From the NCBI GenBank assembly GCA_001017865.1, contig LATQ01000298.1:1-5612 (forward strand): DNA of 5,612 nucleotides, read 5' to 3'. Below the pieces are notes generated by a model. That model was not told where the DNA came from. It was given only the letters and a program-made list of their open reading frames with translations, and searched no databases. The translations under genes and the position numbers were made by a program. This document shows positions 1 through 5,612 of this stretch, piece by piece (position 1 is the first letter of the stretch; each line of letters starts with the position of its first letter). This DNA is from Rhodococcus sp. IITR03 (lineage in GTDB: Bacteria; Actinomycetota; Actinomycetes; Mycobacteriales; Mycobacteriaceae).

Positions 1-527
1 CGTCACTGTACCTCCATCTGGCGATCGGTGATGCGCGCGCACCGAGGCGCGCGGCAGCAGCCAGGCACCGCCGTCGCCGGGGATGATGCCGAGCTTGACG
101 AAGCTCTCCGCGAAGAACGCCTTCGACGAGGCGATCCGCATGTCGCACATCATCGCGAGGTCGCAGCCGGCGCCCACGGCGGGTCCGTTGACCGCGGCGA
201 TGATCGGGACCTCGCAGTGTAGATGGCCCGGGGCAGGCGCTGGATGCCGCGGCGGTAACCCTCGCGCAGGGCGTGGGGTGCGCCGCCGAACATGCCGCGA
301 CGCTCGTCCATGTCCTTGACGTTGCCGCCGGCGGAGAAGGCCGATCCGGCGCCGGTGAGGATGACGACGCGGGTGTCGATGTCGCGGTTGGCCTCCTCGA
401 CGAGCTCGACGAGACGGTCGACGACGTCGTCACCCGAGATCGGGTTGCGCGCCTCCGGAAGGTTGATCGTCCAGGTCACGACGTTTCCGTCGCGCGTGCT
501 CAGTACGACGTCCTGCGAAGTTGCCAT
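1..527 (-). CDS. Enoyl-CoA hydratase/isomerase (crotonase) family protein, partial and frameshifted
   Basis: Crotonase-fold enzyme that probably hydrates or isomerises an acyl-CoA in fatty-acid or side-chain beta-oxidation; the substrate cannot be read from the sequence. It starts at ATG 527-525 (MATSQDVVLS). Residues about 58-73 carry the first oxyanion-hole region (GAGSAFSAGGNVKDM). The frame breaks at 218/219, after residue 103 (RAIY). Restoring one base gives HCEVPIIAAVNGPAVGAGCD, the second oxyanion-hole loop, followed by FFAESFVKLGIIPGDGGAWLLPR, both typical of the family. The usual catalytic Glu of classic crotonases (rat Glu144 position) aligns with Phe here and the loop reads GDGG, as I recall from a subgroup of actinobacterial and proteobacterial homologues. 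Family likeness fades below about position 48, so the roughly 100 C-terminal residues of a normal 260-aa protein are not recognisable. That may be a further error or a real truncation. A GGAAGG sits about 12 bases before the ATG, a long spacing. Family call is firm; specific substrate is unknown. Confidence 0.85.
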
Positions 528-566
528 TGCGGTCGCGGTCCTTCCGGTAGCCAGTGTGTGGCTCGC

Positions 567-594
567 ACCATAATTAGGTCGAACGATCGTTCAA
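567..594 (-). promoter_or_regulatory. Possible sigma-70-type promoter of the crotonase gene
   Basis: Read on the minus strand, TTGAAC (594-589) could be a -35 box and TATGGT (572-567) a -10 box with a 16-base spacer. The -35 overlaps the palindrome at 581-592, the arrangement expected if a repressor blocks RNA polymerase there. The boxes are only partial consensus matches, so this is tentative. Confidence 0.33.
581..592. promoter_or_regulatory. Palindromic operator-like site upstream of the crotonase gene
   Basis: GAACGATCGTTC is a perfect 12-base palindrome lying 54 bases upstream of the crotonase ATG, in an AT-richer island of an otherwise GC-rich gap. The flanks are imperfect: 579/594 pair but 580/593 do not. 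Inverted repeats of the GAACGnnCGTTC type are typical operators of TetR-family regulators that control acyl-CoA and lipid genes in actinobacteria. The match and position are seen directly; the regulator class is inferred and no regulator gene lies in the window. Confidence 0.5.
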
Positions 595-638
595 ATTACG
601 GGGCGCGTCGGATTCTGTAAAGACCCAACGCTCGTGCC

Positions 639-2122
639 TCAGTCGGGGAGGCTCACGTTCGATTCGGCGATTCTTATGGCTACCTCGTCCGGGAAGATGT
701 TCCGGAAGACGAAGGGATCACGGCCGAGCACCCAGCCCGGCGCCAGCGCGGTCGCATAGCGCTCGAAATATCCGAGCTGCTTCCCGAACAACACGAGCTC
801 CTCGGGAGTCGACGTGTTCCACTTGCGTCCGAGCGAGACGAGCGCACCGATCAGCTCGCTGAGCCGCAACTCCCCCACGTCCTGACCGAGCAGCGGACCG
901 AAGATCTCCGCCACCTGCCGACCGACCGCCGCGTCGTCGACGTCGAGGTCGGCGGCGACACCGAGCGCCCGCACACTCTGCGCGACCGCCGTGAAGTCCC
1001 CGTCGAGCAACGCGGCACGGAACAACGCCCGCAGCAGCGCGCGCCACTTCTCGGGCAGTTCGCCGACGATGCCGAAGTCGAGCAGCGCGACACGTCCGTC
1101 GTCGAGCAGCCAGAGATTGCCCGCGTGCACGTCGCCGTGGAACGGACCGTGACAGAGCACCGCCTCCATCCACACCTTCACCCCGCGGCGCACGAGCAGG
1201 GAGGTGTCGAGCTCGTCCTGTCCCGGCACCACCCGGTCGACGGGCTTGCCCTGCAGGCGCTCCATGCAGATCACCCGCGGACCGCACCACTGCCAGTACA
1301 CCTCGGGCACCGTGACATAGGTGTTGTCGCCGAACGCGGAGATGTTGCGGCGGAAGCGATCCTGACGATCCGCTTCGACCGCCGCGTTGAGCTCGGTCAT
1401 CGTCGCGTTGTAGAGATCGCGGATGATCCCCGGAGTGTTCGCGATACGGAAGAACTCGAAAAGCTGCAGCAGCTTCGCGCCCATGTAGGCGGCGCGCAGA
1501 TCGACGAGCATGCGGTGCGCGATCCCCGGCCGCTGCACCTTCACCACGGCCCGACGGCCGTCGCGCAGCACGCACCCGTGCACCTGGGCGACGGACGCCG
1601 CGGCGAGCGGCACATCGTCGAACGACTCGAACATCTCGTCGATGCGGTGTCCGAGATCCTCCTCGATCACCGCGCGGGCCTGCTCGGAGGGGAAGGTCGG
1701 CACGTCGTCGAGCATGCGCAGGCACGCGTCGGCGAGAGCCGCGGGGAACAGCCCGGGCGACGACGCGATGAGCTGGCCCAGCTTCACGAAGGTCGGCCCG
1801 AGATGTTCGAAGGCGTCGACGGTGCCGTGCGCGGCCGCTTCGACGACGCTGTGCTGCCGGGGCCGGACGGTCCACCGCAGCACCGCCCACACCACGAAGG
1901 TGATCAGGACGGCGGCGACGACCACTGCCCGTCCGAGCTCGGCCGGCCCGAACCGGTCGAGCGGAGGCCGCTCGACGTCCAGGGCACCGGGTGGAAGTCC
2001 GTCGGCGAAGGGGCCGACGGGCCGTTGCGCTCGGGCCTGCTGTGCCCCTGCGCTCCGGATACGCCTTCGCGCAGCGTGTACTCGTGCACGACCTGTCCCC
2101 ACTCCGTCCACCACGCGCTCAC
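639..2122 (-). CDS. ABC1/AarF/UbiB-family atypical protein kinase-like protein (one frameshift)
   Basis: Member of the UbiB/ABC1 (ADCK) atypical kinase family. In proteobacteria and mitochondria such proteins support ubiquinone synthesis; actinomycetes make menaquinone and the role of their homologues is not settled. The chosen start is GTG 2122-2120 (MSAWWTEWGQVVHEYTLREG), the first start after an upstream stop in that frame, with protein-like codon use. The coding frame then changes near a GGGG run at 2045-2048. Restoring one base joins it to the long downstream frame for about 494 aa. Visible parts: one hydrophobic, probably membrane segment at about 66-82; the family KxGQ motif (FVKLGQ, 112-117); the Ala-rich nucleotide loop AAASVAQVH (174-182); the conserved Lys in VVKVQRPG (195); catalytic HGDVHAGN (329-336); and DFG (349-351). 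All kinase-like key residues are present. An ATG at 2183 extends the downstream frame, but the extra residues look non-coding. It is transcribed away from the sigma gene across a 138-base gap. Confidence 0.9.
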
Positions 2123-2190
2123 CTCGGCGCGACTTCGTGCACGGTACCTGCATCCGGCGCCCCGATCGAGACCCGGCGATCATCTGTCTT

Positions 2191-2213
2191 CTGTCGGTGC
2201 CCCCGACTACTCT
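2191..2213 (+). promoter_or_regulatory. RecA-independent DNA-damage (RecA-NDp / PafBC-type) promoter for the sigma gene
   Basis: CTGTCGGTG at 2191-2199, an 8-base spacer (2200-2207) and TACTCT at 2208-2213 match the mycobacterial consensus tTGTCRgtg-N8-TAnnnT at every position but the weakly conserved first t. Transcription would start about 2219-2221, leaving a leader of about 40 bases before the ATG at 2261. In mycobacteria such promoters are switched on by DNA damage without RecA, through the PafBC (ClpR-dependent) pathway, and sigG is a known example as I recall. Motif and spacing are seen in the sequence; the regulation here is inferred from that precedent. Confidence 0.68.
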
Positions 2214-2260
2214 CTGACGGGTAGCGGATTCGGGTCCGACCAGCCGGGGGTATCGCGCTC

Positions 2261-3330
2261 ATGACCGAACAACTGCTCGAAGAATCTGCCGGTTCGACAT
2301 CGACGTCGACCGATTTCATGGAACTCGCCGAGCCGTTCCGTCGCGAACTGCTCGCCCACTGTTATCGCATGAGCGGGTCGTTGCACGATGCGGAAGATCT
2401 GGTCCAGGAGACCTATCTGCGCGCCTGGCGCGGTTACGAGAACTTCGGCGGCCGCTCCTCACTGCGCACGTGGCTGCACCGGATCGCCACCAACGTGTGC
2501 CTGACGGCGCTCGAAGGCCGCAGTCGCCGGCCGTTGCCCACCGGGCTCGGCGCGCCCAGTTCCGATCCCACCGACGATCTGGTCACCCGCCCCGAGGTGC
2601 CGTGGCTCGAGCCGTTCCCCATCGGGTACGCCACCGACGATCCGTCGGATCCCGCCACCATCGCCGCCTCCCGCGATTCCGTCCGCCTCGCGTTCGTCGC
2701 CGCTCTGCAGCACCTGTCCGCCCGCCAGCGCGCGGTCCTGCTGCTCCGCGAGGTCCTGCAGTGGCGCGCCACCGAGGTCGCAGCCGCGCTCGACACGTCG
2801 ACGGCGGCGGTCAACAGCCTCCTGCAGCGGGCACGCGCGCAGCTGAAGGACGCCCAGGTCCGCGACGACGACCTCGCCGAACCCGACAGCGCCGAGACCA
2901 AGGCGTTGCTGCAGCGCTGGGTCGACGGCTTCGAGAAGTACGACATCGATTCGCTCGTCGAGATGCTCACCCAGGACGCCGTCTGGGAGATGCCGCCGTT
3001 CGAAGGCTGGTACCAGGGCCCCGAGCGATCGTCACCCTCATCAAGCAGAACTGCCCCGCGAAGGGCCCCGGCGACCAGGTGCTGCTTCCCACCGTGGCCA
3101 ACGGCCAGCCGGCCTTCGGCCTGTACATGCGAGGGGAGGACGGCCGCCACCACCCTTTCCAACTGCAGGTGCTCGACATCGTCGACGGTAGGGTCACGCA
3201 CGCCACCGTCTTCTTCTCCGACGACACGACGGCGTTGTTCGCCAGGTTCGGGCTACCGGAGGACCCGGGAGCCGCTGACGTCGAAGGTCACGCCTCGGCA
3301 GGCGCGGCTTCCGTGACGTCGGCCTGCTGA
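2261..3330 (+). CDS. sigG: ECF RNA polymerase sigma factor SigG with C-terminal SnoaL-like domain (one frameshift)
   Basis: Extracytoplasmic-function sigma factor that should direct RNA polymerase to its own promoter set. Sigma region 2 is at about 25-85, with DAEDLVQETYLRAW (43-56) and SSLRTWLHRIATN (66-78). A linker with PLPTGLGAPSSDP and PWLEPFP follows. Region 4 is at about 150-192 (LSARQRAVLLLREVLQW, then a helix-turn-helix). A SnoaL-like domain spans about 213-335, including VWEMPPFEGWYQGPE and a late FGLPEDPG. This order and many residues recall M. tuberculosis SigG. The frame breaks at about 3025: restoring one G gives GPEAIVTLIKQNCPAKGPG and continues to the stop at 3328-3330, for 356 aa. 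ATG 2261 has a GGGGG tract (2246-2250) ten bases upstream; ATG 2318 (residue 20) is an alternative that still keeps all domains. No anti-sigma gene is adjacent, as expected when the SnoaL domain acts as built-in regulator. A damage-type promoter lies upstream, and the 3' end overlaps the convergent VOC gene. Confidence 0.92.
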
Positions 3331-3746
3331 GCGGCGGTCATGTCCATCCACATGACCTCCCAGACGTGGTTGTCGAGGTCGCGGAACGCCCGCTGGTACG
3401 CGTAGTCGCCCATGTCCTCCTTCGCCTTCTCGGCCCCGGTGGTCACCCATTCGGTGCCGCCGGCCGCGATCGCGCCGTCGACGAGCGCGTCGACACCTTC
3501 GCGACTGTCGGCCGATACGCACATCAGCACCTCACGGGCCTTCGTGGTGTCGCAGATGTCGTCGTTGGTGAACATCCGGAACATCTGCTTCTCGAGCAGC
3601 ATCACGTAGGTCTGGTCGTTGATCTTCAGGCAGGCGGCGTTCTCGTCGCAGAACGACTCGTCGAACGTGAATCCGAGCTTGTCGAAGAATGCGCGGGTGG
3701 CGGTGATGTTCTCGACGGCGAGATTGACGAACAGCATGCGCGACAT
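3288..3746 (-). CDS. VOC (glyoxalase/extradiol dioxygenase fold) family protein
   Basis: Small cytoplasmic protein of the vicinal-oxygen-chelate superfamily, 152 aa, resembling the predicted lactoylglutathione-lyase-related group (COG3607 type). No substrate can be assigned. The N-terminal half begins MLFVNLAVENITATRAFFDKLGF and reaches YVMLLE (47-52); the second half ends in RAFRDLDNHVWEVMW (119-133). E52 and E130 sit where metal ligands usually lie. The first ligand position, often His in glyoxalase I, appears to be Asn8, so metal binding may be altered or absent. The C-terminal tail (about 136-152), rich in Ala and acidic residues, is the part that overlaps the sigma gene. The start ATG 3746-3744 is backed by a good ribosome site (AGGAGA, 3756-3751, about five bases away). 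It is the only gene in the window with an unbroken frame. It is convergent with the sigma gene and follows the membrane-protein gene by 117 bases on the same strand. Confidence 0.88.
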   Translation of the reverse strand: MSRMLFVNLAVENITATRAFFDKLGFTFDESFCDENAACLKINDQTYVMLLEKQMFRMFTNDDICDTTKAREVLMCVSADSREGVDALVDGAIAAGGTEWVTTGAEKAKEDMGDYAYQRAFRDLDNHVWEVMWMDMTAAQQADVTEAAPAEA

Positions 3747-3766
3747 GGTTTCTCCTGTGGTCGGTT

Positions 3767-3781
3767 CGTCCCGCGGGGACG
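3767..3781. repeat. Short perfect hairpin in the VOC gene leader
   Basis: CGTCCC (3767-3772) and GGGACG (3776-3781) form a 6-bp stem with a 3-base GCG loop, 21 bases upstream of the VOC start codon and outside its ribosome site. No run of T follows on the minus strand, so it is not a typical terminator. It could be a leader structure, an operator, or chance in GC-rich DNA. Confidence 0.35.
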
Positions 3782-3860
3782 CGGTGTGGGTGTCACCGAT
3801 ACAGACCGGCCACCCTGCGAGAACTCATCGCGCACCCCGAGATTTCTCGACGCGGTGTGG
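3778..3860. repeat. Two copies of a 12-base direct repeat around the VOC upstream region
   Basis: GACGCGGTGTGG occurs at 3778-3789 and again at 3849-3860, 71 bases apart, each followed within one or two bases by GTCAC. The second copy lies just past the 3' end of the membrane-protein gene (its stop is 3866-3864). The rest of the 3747-3863 gap shows no coding sign. The role is unknown; a regulator-binding site for the VOC gene is one possibility. Confidence 0.4.
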
Positions 3861-3863
3861 TCG

Positions 3864-4394
3864 TCACTGCTTGCCGAGCACCCAGACCGGCCCGTGATCA
3901 GCCAGATCACCGTGATCGTGGCGAGGGTGGGGAAGATTCCGTACAGCGCCGAGGCCTGCTCGCGTTCGCGACGGTCGACCCGAGCCCGAGCACGGCGGCC
4001 GCGCTGATCCCGGCCGCGAGCAGCCATCGTCCGAAGTCCGCACATTCCTTGCGGAAGCCTCCGGCCCTTTCTTCGGAGCGGGTTCCGGTTTCGCACCACC
4101 CGCGAAGTGATAGGCGAATCGCCGGTCGGCCCACCGGACGACGCTCGGTCCGAAGGCGACACTCACACCGAGATAGATACCCGCCACGCGATGGACCCAG
4201 CCGACCTCCGCCCCGTTGTGCAGATCCACGGCGACGGCCGCGAGCAGGACGACGTCGATCAGCGGGATCAGGGCGAGCAGCACCGCACCCGTCCTGCCGA
4301 GCCGGAGCAGATACCGGAACACCAGTCCGGCCGCGAGCACGACCCAGAACGCGATCTCGCATCCGACGATGAAAGCGGCGATGTGGCTGAACAT
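3864..4394 (-). CDS. Small multi-pass integral membrane protein of unknown function (three frameshifts)
   Basis: I recognise this as the kind of uncharacterised actinobacterial membrane protein that starts MFSHIAAFIVGCEIAFWVVL; no function is known to me. After correction it is 177 aa. Likely membrane segments are about 5-28, 36-57, 68-86, 124-139 and 153-174, with a charged cytoplasm-like linker (WADRRFAYHFAGG, then a Pro/Lys-rich stretch) near 88-112. The ending GPVWVLGKQ is in the same frame as the start, but the part between runs through two other frames. Single lost bases at about 4062/4063 (GP|GGFRKECADFGRWLLAAG), 3980 (VLGLG|VDRREREQASALYGIF) and 3891 (WLITG|PVWVLGKQ) explain all three changes. 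Start ATG 4394-4392 has GAGG very close upstream (two bases), so initiation is weak or the exact start uncertain. It is divergent from the histidine kinase across 115 bases, which suggests possible shared control but no proven link. Confidence 0.75.
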   Translation of the reverse strand: MFSHIAAFIVGCEIAFWVVLAAGLVFRYLLRLGRTGAVLLALIPLIDVVLLAAVAVDLHNGAEVGWVHRVAGIYLGVSVAFGPSVVRWADRRFAYHFAGGAKPEPAPKKGPEASARNVRTSDDGCSRPGSARPPCSGSGRPSRTRAGLGAVRNLPHPRHDHGDLADHGPVWVLGKQ

Positions 4395-4405
4395 GGCCTC
4401 AGAAT

Positions 4406-4429
4406 CGCGCGCACCTCCCCACGCGCGCG
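4406..4429. repeat. GC inverted repeat between the membrane-protein and kinase genes
   Basis: CGCGCGC (4406-4412) and GCGCGCG (4423-4429) form a perfect 7-bp inverted repeat with a 10-base loop, beginning 12 bases upstream of the membrane-protein ATG. It would fall in that gene's leader or promoter. Alternating CG tracts arise easily by chance in such DNA, so function is uncertain. I see no clear promoter boxes in the remaining gap (4430-4509). Confidence 0.3.
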
Positions 4430-4509
4430 TCGCCCGATGGGCGGCAGATGCCTCATCACTTCGGGTGACGTCGACCCTGATCATCCCCGGTTGTGGTCGA
4501 ATCGTTGCC

Positions 4510-5612
4510 GTGGACAACCGTGAATCCGAGATTCGAGTGGGATTCGTGAACCCGCGGTACAACTCCCTGCTCGTCGCCCTCGCATACTTCGCGGGCGGCG
4601 CGCTGTTGTACGCCCTGGATCTCGGTGTGCTCGTCGAGGACCGGCCGCCGCAGCCGCTGTGGGTGTGGCTCGTTCTGCTCGCGTGCGTGTGTGCACCGAT
4701 GACGATGCGCCGCACGCGACCGCTTCTCGCACTCCTGCTGGGTACGGTTCCGGTACTGGTCGACCTCGTCGTCGGTCCTTCGCTGCCGGTCTGGATCGCA
4801 TACGGCGACCTGTTGTATGCCGCAGCGCTCTTCGGCTCGGCGCGGACCAGTCGCTTCCTCGAACGCGCCCCGGTGGTCCCGATCGTCGTCGGCGCGTCGC
4901 GCTCGGTGTGTACTTCGGAGAACTGCGCATCGCCGTGTGGGCCGTGTCGATCGCCGCGCTCGTGATCGTCGTCCCGATCTGGTGGGCCCGATCCGTCCGC
5001 ACACATCGGGACGCCGCCGAGATCGAACGGGCACGCGCCGAGGCCCTCTCGCGGGTCGCGGAACTGGACCGTCGCGCCGCCATCACCACCGAGCGGCAGC
5101 GTCTGGCCCGCGACCTGCACGACGTGGTGGCCGGGCACCTGTCGTCGATCGCGATCCAGAGCGAGGCCGCGCTCCGCCTCCGCGATTCCGATCCCGACAG
5201 AGCGCTGACCGTGCTCGAGTCCGTGCGCTCCGGCAGCGTGGCCGCCCTGCAGGAGATGCAGTCGATGGTGCGCCTGTTGCGCAGCGACGACACCGACGAC
5301 GAGATCACCACGGCGGTCGTCTCGCCGACCTCGAACCGCTCACCGCCTCCGCACGTGCCGCCGGCACCTCCGTCCGGATCGACGGTCATCCACCCGCAGA
5401 CCTCGACGCGGAGGTCGATCTCACGGCCTACCGCATCGTCCAGGAGACCCTGACGAACGCGGTCAAGCATGCACCCGGACGGCCGGTGACCCTTCGTTTC
5501 GACGACACCGACGGCCGTCTCGGGATCGAGGTGGTGAACCCGATCGGCGACTCGGATCCCGCAGACCCGTCACCGGCCGCGGCGCCGGGCACGGCCTGCG
5601 CAACATCGCCGA
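4510..5612 (+). CDS. Two-component sensor histidine kinase, HisKA_3/NarL type, partial (three frameshifts)
   Basis: Membrane sensor kinase that should autophosphorylate on His and pass phosphate to a LuxR/NarL-type response regulator, probably encoded just beyond the right edge. The signal is unknown. The N-terminal part has about six hydrophobic segments (roughly 20-42, 50-66, 71-89, 94-110, 119-137, 141-159) and no large extracellular loop. A charged helix (160-197) leads to the H-box ERQRLARDLHDVVAGHLSS, with the phospho-acceptor His204 at codon 5118-5120. The dimerisation helices follow (AALQEMQSMVRLLRS). The ATP-binding domain shows QETLTNAVKHA (N-box, Asn317) and GHGLRNIAE at the window end. 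Three single lost bases interrupt it: near 4895 (VVG|VALGVYFGELR), near 5315 (ITT|GRLADLEPL) and near 5575 (DPSP|GRGAGHGLRN). About 369 codons are present. The start is uncertain: GTG 4510 is used here, and GTG 4537 or 4546 would shorten the N-terminus by 9 or 12 residues. No strong ribosome site separates them. Confidence 0.88.

Noticed and set aside
1125..2264. Long plus-strand open frame opposite the UbiB-family gene (and another at 1510-2217)
   Set aside because: His/Arg-rich product with no domain. It mirrors the GC-biased codons of the real minus-strand kinase gene, which has all family motifs.
2434..3201. Minus-strand open frame opposite sigG
   Set aside because: Ser/Arg-rich with no recognisable domain, while the plus strand encodes a full sigma factor.
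4456..4468. TCAC-TTCGG-GTGA mini-hairpin in the gap before the kinase gene
   Set aside because: Only a 4-bp stem, with no T-run and no link to a start codon; expected by chance.
4395..5138. Upstream extension of the minus-strand membrane protein to a 424-residue product
   Set aside because: The residues before MFSHIAAF are low-complexity and lie opposite the kinase gene. Hydrophobic, family-like sequence starts only at ATG 4394.
4481..5470. Long minus-strand open frame opposite the histidine kinase
   Set aside because: Arg/Ser-rich, without motifs, and antisense to clear H-box and membrane segments. It is a shadow frame kept open by high GC.
1..5612. Reading the broken genes as a cluster of real pseudogenes, or as programmed frameshifts
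   Set aside because: All breaks are the same kind (one base lost), there are no in-frame stops beyond those they cause, and no slippery-site-plus-structure arrangement was seen. Sequence error is simpler.
1..5612. Mobile elements, CRISPR repeats, toxin-antitoxin or phage-defence genes
   Set aside because: No transposase, integrase, regular repeat array or small paired genes with such features were found on either strand.

Overview
The window is a GC-rich stretch of actinobacterial chromosome. Codon use (strong G/C at third positions, GTG starts) and the gene families point to a mycolic-acid actinomycete, most likely Rhodococcus or a close relative; this is inferred from protein resemblance, not from a search. 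I see no rRNA, tRNA, mobile element, CRISPR array or phage-type gene. All intergenic gaps are short (about 110-140 bases).

Layout from left to right. (1) An enoyl-CoA hydratase/isomerase (crotonase) gene on the minus strand, cut by the left edge, with a palindromic operator-like site just upstream. (2) A minus-strand ABC1/AarF/UbiB atypical kinase gene. (3) Divergent from it, a plus-strand ECF sigma factor of the SigG type with a C-terminal SnoaL-like domain. It is preceded by a near-perfect match to the mycobacterial RecA-independent DNA-damage promoter. (4) A minus-strand VOC/glyoxalase-fold gene whose 3' end overlaps the 3' end of the sigma gene by 43 bases. (5) A minus-strand gene for a small multi-pass membrane protein. 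(6) Divergent from that, a plus-strand sensor histidine kinase of the HisKA_3 (NarL/LuxR-partner) type, cut by the right edge just after its glycine-rich ATP-lid motif.

The strongest pattern in the window is technical. Five of the six genes are broken by frame changes, at least nine in all. Each one is repaired by restoring a single lost base, nearly always in or beside a short G or C run. Family-typical protein resumes immediately after each break. This looks like deletion errors in the sequence rather than real pseudogenes, so the genes are annotated here as frame-corrected CDSs. Protein lengths and residue numbers below are after correction.

Functionally the window is a set of separate units rather than one pathway: fatty-acid/acyl-CoA metabolism, an atypical kinase, a probable DNA-damage-responsive sigma factor, a small VOC protein, a membrane protein and a two-component sensor. 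I found no convincing evidence of an undescribed system. The most useful biological lead is the damage-type promoter in front of the sigma gene.
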